The notes under the pieces: generated by a model
Databases searched by the model: none
What the model saw: the letters and a program-made list of their open reading frames with translations, nothing else
Told to the model about the DNA's origin: nothing
Origin: JANMZR01 sp031383555
GTDB taxonomy: Bacteria > Bacteroidota > Bacteroidia > Cytophagales > Spirosomataceae
NCBI GenBank assembly: GCA_031383555.1
Contig: JANMZR010000100.1
Span: forward strand, 1-51,250
Length of the DNA stretch: 51,250 nt
Reading direction: 5' to 3'
Position numbers and translations under genes: made by a program
Shown here: piece by piece, positions 35,757 to 44,014 of the stretch
Layout: each line of letters begins with the position of its first letter
Position numbering within the stretch: the stretch's first letter is position 1

Positions 35757-36461
35757 TTATCCAGTTTTTACAATAGTAGATAATAAACTTGGAGTTGCTG
35801 GAGGCATTGGAGGCACTGGAATCATCGGCGTAACTGGAAGTACACCAACCGCTAACTCTCCAGGGTGCATATGCGTATTAAATATTTGAACCATTTGGTT
35901 AAGATATTGCAATAAATTATCACCAAAAACTAAAGGGTGACTGGCATTTTCAACCAATTCTATCTGGGGAGCTTCAACAACTACTTTTATAGCTGCTTCC
36001 AATCTAATTTTACCAGATTGCACTTCAAAAGTCATAATATTGGAACCATCGGAATTGCTAAGAGTAAGTTTTTCAGCATCGTCATCAAAGGTTATCATTA
36101 GGCCTGAGCTTGATCTGATTATTTTTAGGGGTGGTGAGGCTTCTGTATCTGCTTCATTGTGAGGCAGTTCACCATCGGCCCAATAGCCACCCGTCCATAT
36201 TGGGTAACTTGTATCGCCACCTTCAAATTCCACCCAAACTCCAGAACCAGGTTCAGGAATGGTATAAATTCCCATATTATTCCCTGTATATGGCAGGCAA
36301 GGCATCGCCCAAACTTCCAGCTCGCTCAATACCGCAGGAACTATCACCTGTATTCTACCTCGGTTTGTAGGGTCGGCATTATTGGTTACTTGCCCTCGAT
36401 ATTTTCCAAAAAATCTGCTTCTAATGTGATTTAAAAGCTGCTCTAGTTCTTGTTCGCCCAT
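35757..36461 (-). CDS. gpV-type baseplate spike protein (OB-fold; central spike of the injection system)
   Basis: 234 aa. Residues about 14-95 are the gpV/VgrG OB-fold (KYRGQVTNNADPTNRGRIQVIVPAV ... GSGVWVEFEGGDTSYPIWTGGYW). A beta-helical needle follows (ITFDDDAEKLTLSNSDGSNI), with a C-terminal cap containing NTHMHPGE and a Pro-rich end. The His-x-His pair could hold a metal at the tip, as in metal-capped spikes, which would fit the apparent lack of a PAAR protein. In Afp/PVC one gene (Afp8-type) encodes hub and spike; here the hub (gpD) is a separate gene just upstream. Confidence 0.85.
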   Translation of the reverse strand: MGEQELEQLLNHIRSRFFGKYRGQVTNNADPTNRGRIQVIVPAVLSELEVWAMPCLPYTGNNMGIYTIPEPGSGVWVEFEGGDTSYPIWTGGYWADGELPHNEADTEASPPLKIIRSSSGLMITFDDDAEKLTLSNSDGSNIMTFEVQSGKIRLEAAIKVVVEAPQIELVENASHPLVFGDNLLQYLNQMVQIFNTHMHPGELAVGVLPVTPMIPVPPMPPATPSLLSTIVKTG

Positions 36462-36495
36462 TTTCTTATTTATTGCTTGGACTGACGCCCAGAGC

Positions 36496-36527
36496 TATTA
36501 TGCTAATCGTCCCGATGGGACTATAAT
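36496..36527 (-). repeat. REP-like palindrome between the gpD and gpV genes
   Basis: GTCCC-GAT-GGGAC (36509-36521) sits inside outer arms ATTAT (36497-36501) and ATAAT (36523-36527). The sequence TAGTCCCATCGGGAC recalls dispersed palindromes I associate with Bacteroidota intergenic regions, but I cannot look for other copies in this genome. Confidence 0.45.
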
Positions 36528-36539
36528 GTAGAAAAATTG

Positions 36540-37643
36540 TTAAAATGGGCTTGGCAATCCCAAGCCAGCACTAGGCTCATTTCCCCATGCGTTTCGAGCC
36601 AACTCAATATCCATATTATAGGAAACAGCATCTATAGTATGTTTTACAGCCGTCACATAATATTTGCCGTTGTGTCTTAGGCCAGCACCTTCTATATTTA
36701 CAATAGTATGAAGCCGAACAATTTTATTGCACAAACGATGCAAACTAGTATGGCAATTGGCGTTTATAAACCATTGAGCGTCTCTTAAAGCGGCTTCCGA
36801 CCTTGCCTGCAACGCTCCTGAATCGTCCACCACGGGAGCTAAATGTATTGAATTTGGCGTTTCTGATAGGGAAGACAAGCCATTGAGACCCAATAAATTA
36901 TCTTGTAGAGAAACGGTTTCACCAAATTCTTCATGATTGCGTAAGTTTAATTGCCTTCCAACGGTTTGTGAGGGAGCTCGAGGGTCGGCATTTATTTGTA
37001 ACGAATCGATGTTATATTCTTCATGGTTTATTACCAAATTGACTGTAGATTCACCGTCTAAAGTACGATGACGGAAATGCCCTGTAGCTAATCCTGCTTC
37101 TGAATAAGTAATCCAAAAATGGTAGCCATTTCTGCGGGCTAAGGTTCTGAGTAGACTTAAATCCGATTCTCTTTGAATATGGCTGTGGTTATCTTCGTCA
37201 TGAGTAGAGCTCGGGGTGGGTTCAACATCGGCAATCATATTATCATTTGAGGTTATAATTGTGGTAACAATATCAGCATCTGTTACGGCTGTTGAAACTT
37301 GAAAATTGGTGCTATTATCCATGTTATGGCCTGTATCTTCGCCTTCCACGTGAAGGAATGAGCCAGAGCCCCCATGTTGTAAACTAGCCGCTTGCTGAGT
37401 TACAGGTCCTTTTACCAAACAGACCAATTGGTCATTTACATTTGCCAAAATACTCAGAATTTTATTTGGATTCGTATCCGTTTCAATCGTATGGCCAATA
37501 TCGCCATCACAAACATCTACCATAAAATTGAGCTTATAGGTTGTGTTTTGATCCATCCTTTCTTGCACTTCAACACTGCTCACACTTTGGGTTAGGTGCT
37601 CATTTGGAATATCATCGACGCATATCAAAATATCTAAACCCAT
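36540..37643 (-). CDS. gpD-type hub protein (VgrG N-terminal-like)
   Basis: 367 aa. The phage late-control gpD / VgrG hub domains are visible: QLVCLVKGPVTQQAASLQHGGSGSFLHVEGEDTGHNMD, IQRESDLSLLRTLARRNGYHFWI near residue 155 and a later barrel (RLCNKIVRLHTIVNIEGAGLRHNGKYYVTAV near 305-335). Such hubs form the trimer linking the tube to the spike. The spike itself is the next gene (gpV type), so the VgrG function is split, as in T4 gp27/gp5. The 78-bp gap to gpV holds a REP-like palindrome. Confidence 0.85.
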   Translation of the reverse strand: MGLDILICVDDIPNEHLTQSVSSVEVQERMDQNTTYKLNFMVDVCDGDIGHTIETDTNPNKILSILANVNDQLVCLVKGPVTQQAASLQHGGSGSFLHVEGEDTGHNMDNSTNFQVSTAVTDADIVTTIITSNDNMIADVEPTPSSTHDEDNHSHIQRESDLSLLRTLARRNGYHFWITYSEAGLATGHFRHRTLDGESTVNLVINHEEYNIDSLQINADPRAPSQTVGRQLNLRNHEEFGETVSLQDNLLGLNGLSSLSETPNSIHLAPVVDDSGALQARSEAALRDAQWFINANCHTSLHRLCNKIVRLHTIVNIEGAGLRHNGKYYVTAVKHTIDAVSYNMDIELARNAWGNEPSAGLGLPSPF

Positions 37644-37651
37644 GATTTTTC

Positions 37652-37924
37652 TTAATTTTTAGTAGGGATGGTAATTTCCTGTTGCTCAGTAAGCGATTCC
37701 GCCAATATAGCATCATTAGCTTCAGCAATTCGCCAAAAACCTGCTTCATCATTAATGTATCTGGAAGCTAAATGGTCAATTCGTTGGCCTTGCTTAAGTG
37801 CATGAATGCCTAAAACGGCTTTATTTGGTTTGGCTGGCACTGCCACCACTTTTACTTTTCTTCCTCTTGAATCTACTGATTCATAGGTAGTTATGCCGTT
37901 ATATCTGCTTTTGTCGGAGAACAT
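37652..37924 (-). CDS. LysM / gpX-like small tail protein
   Basis: 90 aa. Residues about 40-88 form one LysM-like module (LGIHALKQGQRIDHLASRYINDEAGFWRIAEANDAILAESLTEQQEITIP), as in phage tail protein X and the LysM part of Afp7. In eCIS the LysM part contacts the hub region rather than the cell wall. It ends 8 bp before the gpD gene. Its start lies after the 162-bp spacer following the CIS-tube gene. Confidence 0.82.
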   Translation of the reverse strand: MFSDKSRYNGITTYESVDSRGRKVKVVAVPAKPNKAVLGIHALKQGQRIDHLASRYINDEAGFWRIAEANDAILAESLTEQQEITIPTKN

Positions 37925-37935
37925 CTTCTTGTGAA

Positions 37936-37965
37936 TTTACGATTTTGGATTTTGGATTTACGATT
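37936..37965 (-). repeat. Short AATCGTAAA direct repeats in the leader of the LysM gene
   Basis: TTTACGATT occurs at 37936-37944 and 37957-37965, flanking two TTTGGAT-like units. A third copy lies at 38859-38867, just upstream of the CIS-tube gene. On the coding strand this reads AATCGTAAA before both start codons. It is a low-complexity AT-rich motif, functional meaning unknown. Confidence 0.45.
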
Positions 37966-38086
37966 ATTCTAGAGATGGTTCTATACAATGTTTAATTCTT
38001 CCAATAGCCTCTTCTTTTTTCTACATTTTAACTTTTATCTTCTTATTTCAAATTTCTACATTCAATCATGCGAACCGCTTTTAATT

Positions 38087-38851
38087 TCAGAAAGGCAACA
38101 TGCCCAATATAGATTCCACACTATTGGCCATATTGGCGGCTGCTAAAACTTCTTTTTGTTTTCTGGTAAACTTAAATGCCGTGATGGCTATTTGCTCGGC
38201 CAATTTCAAGTTGCAAGATGGAAAATCTTTTGGGGTTAGGATTTTTAGCCCGATATTTACTTTTGCCCTAATGGGGTACAGTAGAGGTGAATAGGCTTGT
38301 TCTTCTACTGAAAAGCTTGTAACTCTTACCGGCACAATTCTGCCTGGTCCCCAAACAAATAATACAACTGGAACGGTGCCTCGAGGTACTGGCCTTACAC
38401 TTCCTCCTCCTAAAGCCCCTGCTGCACCGCCAATTCCACCACCACCTACAGAAGCCCCTACACTTAAAGAGCCTGTGATTGAACCTAATAAGCCCCCTAA
38501 AAGGCTGTCGCCTTGCGGATAAAGCAACATTTCCATAGCTGCGATACGATCGGCAACACCTGAAATAAATGCGACTGGATGCGAGGCTGGACTTTCCAAT
38601 GCATCTGCGGCGTCAAGTTCTAAACCAAGTGTAAAAGTTTCTGGTGGGTCAATCGGTTGTGCAGTATTGGAAGCATCGGCACTTGATCTACCTCCTCCAC
38701 CATTTTGACTCCATACTTCCAAGGTACGGGTCATCGATTCAGGATTATATTGAAACACAATGACATTGGGAATAGGCCCGATAAAACGCTCAGAAAACTC
38801 AATAAGAGCCCCTTTTAACAGTTTTGGAGAGCGGGAATAGCCAGTAGGCAT
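38087..38851 (-). CDS. CIS-tube / hub-adaptor protein (Afp7-like)
   Basis: 254 aa. The N-terminal half (IPNVIVFQYNPESMTRTLEVW) is the CIS-tube motif of proteins that join the inner tube to the hub. A Gly/Ala-rich stretch at about 120-150 is an extended loop. WGPGRIVPVRVTSFSVEEQAYSPLLYPIRAKVNIGL follows, a second strand set typical of the family. LysM, which is fused to this domain in Afp7, is a separate gene downstream here. Confidence 0.83.
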   Translation of the reverse strand: MPTGYSRSPKLLKGALIEFSERFIGPIPNVIVFQYNPESMTRTLEVWSQNGGGGRSSADASNTAQPIDPPETFTLGLELDAADALESPASHPVAFISGVADRIAAMEMLLYPQGDSLLGGLLGSITGSLSVGASVGGGGIGGAAGALGGGSVRPVPRGTVPVVLFVWGPGRIVPVRVTSFSVEEQAYSPLLYPIRAKVNIGLKILTPKDFPSCNLKLAEQIAITAFKFTRKQKEVLAAANMANSVESILGMLPF

Positions 38852-38887
38852 GAGGTGGTTTACGATTTAAAAGTATATATTCTTTTT

Positions 38888-40027
38888 TTAACAAAAATCT
38901 GCTCTAACGCCTACACAATCTACATCTTGAAGGCTAGCTTCACCAATCTGGTTGCCGTATGTCCTTAAAGCCGCCCCATAAGTTCTAAGTGCAATTGTAA
39001 ATTGTGTTCTTGACATTCCAACTGTTCCAGAAAAAAGAGGTAACGGATTAGTTCGGATAAAATCTAATACTCTTGTCCCATGGCTTCCTTCATGAAATCT
39101 TAAAGAAGTATCACCAGCACTTCTGTCTGAAGTGGTTGTGCCTCTTCCATAAGCAGAATCACCTCTAGTTGTGGCTCTTCTACCATAGCTCGTTCTTATG
39201 GAAGTTGAAATACGAGCGGGAACAATACTTCTTACAGTAGGTCTTCGGCCTCTTGTGTAAATTGCTCTTGGAAGTCTTACGGAAAAAGTTTGTTGTGTTT
39301 CGCCACTTGAGCCCCGAGGTACTCTACCACGTCTATCTGGCCTTATTGTTATATTCACTCCAGCAATTACACCAGTTGCACTTGTTACTCTATCTCTGCG
39401 ATCGTGATTTACAACAAAGTCGTCAGGGACTGGGGTAGATATCTCTTCAATATCTTGCCTTTGTAGCGTATCTTTATTAATTACACCCCACTGCTGTAAC
39501 GTATGCGTAAGCTCATGGGCTAATAAACTTTTACCTGAATATGAATTTGGATTAAACTGACCACTACCAAAATAAATATCATGGCCGTGCGTAAATGCCT
39601 TAGCATTAATACTTTGGCTCATTTGGTGGGCTTGGCTGTCATTATGAATTTTAACATTGGAAAAGTCGGTACTGAAAGCATTTTCCATAAAACTTTTAGT
39701 GCTTTTTGGCAATGTTGAGCCAGCACCTTTTGAAGCATTTAGCGAACTTGAAAATGAATTGGAAACCTGGATTCCACTAAAATTTCCAGCTTCTTTTCTC
39801 ATTATTTGCTTTCGCTTTTGTTCTTCCTCACAACTGGCACATTTTCGTTGAATGGAGGCACCGATTAATGATGAAGATGATGCCATTCCTTTACTCTCTA
39901 TGGAGGGCATTCGCATCACTTTATTGGCCATAGCATCAGCTTCTTGCTCGTATTTATCGCCTGGGGAGTTGATATAGAGCTTGGGATGGATGATTGGTTT
40001 AATATTTTGTAATTTTTGATGTCCCAT
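38888..40027 (-). CDS. DUF4157 protein with a second HExxH domain: candidate cargo toxin
   Basis: 379 aa. Residues about 15-180 are the DUF4157 module: INSPGDKYEQEADAMANKVM, a KCxSCEEE pair at 62-66, MENAFSTDFSNVKIHNDS, and HELTH at 171-175, a zincin motif. DUF4157 is linked to eCIS cargo in surveys of these loci. Residues about 200-379 are basic (many Arg) and hold a second zinc motif, HEGSH at 312-316 (39080-39094), followed by LRTYGNQI and a QDVDC stretch that could supply the third ligand. So it may be a two-zincin protein whose C-terminus is the effector. It starts 1 bp after the preceding DUF4157 gene; the two share their N-terminal part. Confidence 0.83.
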   Translation of the reverse strand: MGHQKLQNIKPIIHPKLYINSPGDKYEQEADAMANKVMRMPSIESKGMASSSSLIGASIQRKCASCEEEQKRKQIMRKEAGNFSGIQVSNSFSSSLNASKGAGSTLPKSTKSFMENAFSTDFSNVKIHNDSQAHQMSQSINAKAFTHGHDIYFGSGQFNPNSYSGKSLLAHELTHTLQQWGVINKDTLQRQDIEEISTPVPDDFVVNHDRRDRVTSATGVIAGVNITIRPDRRGRVPRGSSGETQQTFSVRLPRAIYTRGRRPTVRSIVPARISTSIRTSYGRRATTRGDSAYGRGTTTSDRSAGDTSLRFHEGSHGTRVLDFIRTNPLPLFSGTVGMSRTQFTIALRTYGAALRTYGNQIGEASLQDVDCVGVRADFC

Positions 40028-40028
40028 T

Positions 40029-41630
40029 TTACCTATGTCTTACTGGCTCCCAAACATAATTCCAATTTGGAAAAACTGAACCTGTGGTGGTACATGTAGT
40101 ATTGCATCTTGGTCTGTTAGAGCCTGGGGCCCTTGCCGTTGGGCCGCCTAAATAAGTTGCACTAGCCCAACTTAATGCAGAAGTTGGGTTTTCCATATCC
40201 CAAATTTTATACCCACCTACGTAAATGTTTAAACTTTGGATCGAAAACAATTCCTTTAAAAAAGCTGCTACAATTTCACTATTACTCATAACTAGCCTTA
40301 AATTTCGAATAACTGCTCCAAGATTTCCGTATGAACTGAGTACAATTCCTGGTAAAATACTTAACAATCTGCTCCTTTGAGTACCGCACCAGTCGTAAGA
40401 AGATTTCATCATTAAACCATAAGTTCCATAATTGACAGTGCCAGATAACCAACAGTTTGTACCCATCTGGACAGAAAAAGCACATAACGCTGGATCTTCG
40501 CATTGATCTGAAGTTCCTCTTGGTAAGCTTGCACTAGATAATCCACCACAACTTGGCTGGCCACAGCTAGGCAAGCCTAGGGTCCATCCCGCTGAAAGTA
40601 CAAAAAGTCCAATTGTATCAAAGGCATCTCTATTTAGTTGCCATCTATTTGTTCCACTTATTAATGAAGTTAAAAATGGATTACCTAGTCTAGCTCCAAT
40701 TTCACCTAATATACTTCTGAATGGCTCAGCCCAAGAACCCCCCAAAAATTCAGAACCCCCATCACTTCTTGGATTTGTGCCAGCCGGAACGTACGGTGAA
40801 ATTAAATAAATTGAGGATGCTAATTTGTTTGTTGTTGAAAGCCCAGCAAAATCAACAGGTATTTGTGCCCAAATAGACTCTACTTGGGTAGTCACATTTG
40901 GGCCACAAATTCTGGGTGGGCTTATTATGGATGGACTTAATGAAGGTGGTGTCTGTATAGCAGGAGTTACTACAAACCCGCTTTGTTGGCCTGAATCTTC
41001 AATCCCAGCAGGCAGCGGTACTCCAGCATCTGTTGACTGCCTTTGGATGCTTAAAGTATTTCCCACATGCTGCACCGTATGCGTCAATTCATGCGCCAAC
41101 AAGCTTTTGCCTGAATGGGTATTTGGATTGTATTGGCCAGCTCCAAAATAAATATCATTCCCATGAGTAAAAGCTTTAGCGTTAATGCTTTGACTCATTT
41201 TATTTGCTTGGCTATCATTATGTATGCGCACGTTGGAAAAATTGGTGCTGAAGGCATTTTCCATAAAACTCTTCGTTCCCTTCGGTAATGATGAACCACC
41301 CCCTTTCGTGGCATTTAGAGAACTTGAAAATGAATTGGAAACCGGCATTCCTCCAAATACACCTACTTCTTTTCTCATAATTGGTTTCCTTTTTTCTTCC
41401 TCCTCACAGCTAGTACATTTTCGTTGAATGGAGGCTCCGATAATCGAGGTAGGACAAGGAGGCATGCCCCCTTGTCTACTTTCAAAAGGCATTCTCATCA
41501 CTTTTTCTGCCATGGCATCCGCCTCTTGCTCATAAACATCGCCTGGATTGTTTATGGTGAACTTGGGCTGAATTTTTTGATTTAAATTCAACTTTGATGA
41601 AACAGATTTTGAACTTTGCTGACTAATCAT
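40029..41630 (-). CDS. DUF4157 protein with an uncharacterised Cys-rich C-terminus: candidate cargo toxin
   Basis: 533 aa. Residues about 20-190 are DUF4157 (INNPGDVYEQEADAMAEKVM, KCTSCEEEE at 71-78, HELTH at 180-184), close to its downstream neighbour over this part. From about residue 205 the two are unrelated. Here about 330 residues contain CGPNVTTQVESIWAQI, a Cys-Gly cluster (LPSCGQPSCGG), NCWLSGTVNYGTYGLMMK and a C-terminal RCNTTCTTTGSVF. No known enzymatic motif is visible. The shared head and differing tails fit a delivery module carrying exchangeable effectors. The gene lies 7 bp after the 78-aa gene. Confidence 0.8.
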   Translation of the reverse strand: MISQQSSKSVSSKLNLNQKIQPKFTINNPGDVYEQEADAMAEKVMRMPFESRQGGMPPCPTSIIGASIQRKCTSCEEEEKRKPIMRKEVGVFGGMPVSNSFSSSLNATKGGGSSLPKGTKSFMENAFSTNFSNVRIHNDSQANKMSQSINAKAFTHGNDIYFGAGQYNPNTHSGKSLLAHELTHTVQHVGNTLSIQRQSTDAGVPLPAGIEDSGQQSGFVVTPAIQTPPSLSPSIISPPRICGPNVTTQVESIWAQIPVDFAGLSTTNKLASSIYLISPYVPAGTNPRSDGGSEFLGGSWAEPFRSILGEIGARLGNPFLTSLISGTNRWQLNRDAFDTIGLFVLSAGWTLGLPSCGQPSCGGLSSASLPRGTSDQCEDPALCAFSVQMGTNCWLSGTVNYGTYGLMMKSSYDWCGTQRSRLLSILPGIVLSSYGNLGAVIRNLRLVMSNSEIVAAFLKELFSIQSLNIYVGGYKIWDMENPTSALSWASATYLGGPTARAPGSNRPRCNTTCTTTGSVFPNWNYVWEPVRHR

Positions 41631-41637
41631 TGAAATA

Positions 41638-41874
41638 TTAATATGTTGCCAATTTTATTTGCCTGATTATTTCCTTCGAAATATGGTTTGCTATGTAATT
41701 TGTATCACTCGATTGAAAAGGGCCCAATTTTAAATTTAGTGTATCAATTTGATGATTTCCAACCATATCTGGCAAGCCTTCTGCTACATTTTCGGCCACT
41801 TTCTCCCCTAATAATTTGCTTTGCTCCTCATTCAATCCTGGTATTTTAATTTGTAATTCCCCGATTTCAACCAT
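41638..41874 (-). CDS. Small protein of the injection-system operon (78 aa)
   Basis: 78 aa, no signal peptide or membrane segment. The visible pattern IGELQIKIPGLNEEQSKLLGEKVAENVAEGLP suggests a short beta-strand then an amphipathic helix. It is packed tightly: 2 bp after the AAA+ ATPase gene and 7 bp before the first DUF4157 gene. That position suggests a chaperone or adaptor for cargo loading. No family can be named with confidence, and its function is inferred only from its place. Confidence 0.65.
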   Translation of the reverse strand: MVEIGELQIKIPGLNEEQSKLLGEKVAENVAEGLPDMVGNHQIDTLNLKLGPFQSSDTNYIANHISKEIIRQIKLATY

Positions 41875-41876
41875 TA

Positions 41877-43955
41877 TTAAATATTTTGATACACTTGTTT
41901 GCTTAATCCTTTTCCTTGCTTAATCAATTCCCTTTCTATTCCTTTCAATATGTGGTGGATATTTACTGTGGTTTTATCTCGTCGTGATAAGAAAATAGAG
42001 GATAACACGGCCTGCTTTATTTGTGCTCCTGTTATTTCAACTAATTGTGCTATTTGAAAAAGCTGATTATTCAACCTTTCCACTGTTTCCAAGTCATACA
42101 TTTCTCCAATTATTTTCTTCCAAAGGATAAAACGTTGGGCAGCATCAGGCTCTCGGAAATCGAATAAATATCGGAAACGGCGCATAAAACCGTTGTCGAT
42201 ATTAGATACTTTGTTGCTTGCCAAAATAATAATTCCAGGGTAATTTTCAATTTCTTGCAGTAAATAATTGGTATCGGTATTGGCATATCTATCATGCGAA
42301 TCTTTAATTTCGGTCCGTTTGCCAAAAAGCGAATCGGCCTCATCAAAAAATAATACCACATTCATATTTTTGGCACGAGTGAGTATTTTTTCAATGTTTT
42401 TAGAGCTTTCTCCAATGTATTTACTTATTACCGACGAAAGGTCAATCCTGAAAAGTTCCAGTTTCAAAGCCGAAGCAATTACTTGAGCTGTCATTGTTTT
42501 GCCAGTACCGGGGCTTCCGGTGAATAGTCCTATCAAGTTTCGACCTTGTGGGAAAAGGCGTAGAGCATTTGGTTGGTCCCAAAATTCAATCCTTTCGGTT
42601 GCCTCAAAAATGAAATCTTCAATGCCTTTTCTTAATGTGTCAGGCACAACCAAATCATCGAAAGTAAAGGTAGAGGGCATCAATTGTGCCAAATTACCCA
42701 ATCTTTGGCTAGAGTCGGTTCGAAGGGCATCATATGCTTGGGCTATTGTTGGGGTCATTTGCTTGCCAATCGACACTATTTTGCCTATAGTAGTTTCATG
42801 CCTAAGCACCATCTCTTCCATTTCAAGTCTTGACCATGAGTTTGATAAAGGCACATGCTTCCTCCATAATTGCAACCTTTCATCAAATGATAAATTGGGT
42901 AGTTTTACCCGAATATTTATAAAGTTTTCATCCTCTAAAATTTTACTATCACCCTCATCTACAACAAATTGCAATTGAAATGAAGGGATACTTATGGGCC
43001 AAATACTATCTTTAATTTTTTCTCCAAACCAAACAATAGTAGCTTTTGATAGGAAAGCTTGTCGCTGAGCAAGCATATAAATTTGGCTCCACCGATTTTC
43101 AGGAATTATATTGGTATCAATAGCCAACAAAGAAAGACCAAATTTTTGAGAAACTGAAGCGGCAAAACTTTTCCTACCAGAGCCTTCTGGCCCCTCTACA
43201 AAAACCCGTAGCCTATTTGCTTTTGTATCTTTTAATATCCTATTGATGTTGCTCACAAGAGGGTCAATAGGCCAATTTTGGAGCGGTTTTTGGATGGTTT
43301 GAAATGAAGTAAAGCCAAACAATGTTTCATCAATTCCATCAAGCCCCAATAACCAATTTTTTATAAATGGATCTATTTCTAACCTAGGTTGTTCCCCATT
43401 TTGAAAAACAATTTCTTTCACTAAATTCCATTTTTTAATTGGTAAATCCGCTGGTAATAAAATGGTATTTCCATATTGAAACAACCTTGTAATCAAAGTT
43501 TCTGTTACAAAACCTTTTGCAGAATTGTCTTGTAAATAGGCAAAAATTCGACTAAGATTAGGTTCAATTGCAATTGAAAGGCATGTTTGCAGTATATCCA
43601 GCTCCAATTGATTCAGACCAAATACTTCTTCTAAAATATGAAGTCTGGATTTCATATCATTATTTATTGCATTTTCAATTTCAATTATCTCATAAGAAAT
43701 TTCTCGCATTTCTGGTTCAGAGGCATACCAATTTTGTTCTATTCTAGGCAAGTCCCCATCTAATAAATAGCCGTCAATTTCATGATGCACATTAAAATCA
43801 CCCACATTATTTTCAGTTGCTTTTGTCCAAATATTACGCAACCAGGCCACACGCATACGTGAGCGCAATCGGATGCGTTGTAGCACAAGTGAAGCTGTGT
43901 TTTGTTCCTCCATTTGGGATTCAAAAGCTGTAGGATTTTTTTCGAAATTAATCAT
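41877..43955 (-). CDS. AAA+ ATPase of the injection system (Afp15-like)
   Basis: 692 aa with two AAA modules. The first is degenerate: GPEGSGRKS (255-263) has an Arg where the canonical loop has the Lys, and no Walker B acidic pair is present. The second is intact: GSPGTGKT (480-487), VLFFDEAD (535-541) and an arginine finger (GFMRRFRYLFDF). Afp15-type ATPases help assemble the particle, and in other eCIS they are implicated in loading cargo. In this operon the next genes downstream are the 78-aa protein and the two DUF4157 candidates, in keeping with that role. Confidence 0.9.
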   Translation of the reverse strand: MINFEKNPTAFESQMEEQNTASLVLQRIRLRSRMRVAWLRNIWTKATENNVGDFNVHHEIDGYLLDGDLPRIEQNWYASEPEMREISYEIIEIENAINNDMKSRLHILEEVFGLNQLELDILQTCLSIAIEPNLSRIFAYLQDNSAKGFVTETLITRLFQYGNTILLPADLPIKKWNLVKEIVFQNGEQPRLEIDPFIKNWLLGLDGIDETLFGFTSFQTIQKPLQNWPIDPLVSNINRILKDTKANRLRVFVEGPEGSGRKSFAASVSQKFGLSLLAIDTNIIPENRWSQIYMLAQRQAFLSKATIVWFGEKIKDSIWPISIPSFQLQFVVDEGDSKILEDENFINIRVKLPNLSFDERLQLWRKHVPLSNSWSRLEMEEMVLRHETTIGKIVSIGKQMTPTIAQAYDALRTDSSQRLGNLAQLMPSTFTFDDLVVPDTLRKGIEDFIFEATERIEFWDQPNALRLFPQGRNLIGLFTGSPGTGKTMTAQVIASALKLELFRIDLSSVISKYIGESSKNIEKILTRAKNMNVVLFFDEADSLFGKRTEIKDSHDRYANTDTNYLLQEIENYPGIIILASNKVSNIDNGFMRRFRYLFDFREPDAAQRFILWKKIIGEMYDLETVERLNNQLFQIAQLVEITGAQIKQAVLSSIFLSRRDKTTVNIHHILKGIERELIKQGKGLSKQVYQNI

Positions 43956-44014
43956 GAACTTGTTTTCTGAAATCTAATATATTGCCATCTTGCTAAAACT
44001 GGTGGCAATTTAAA

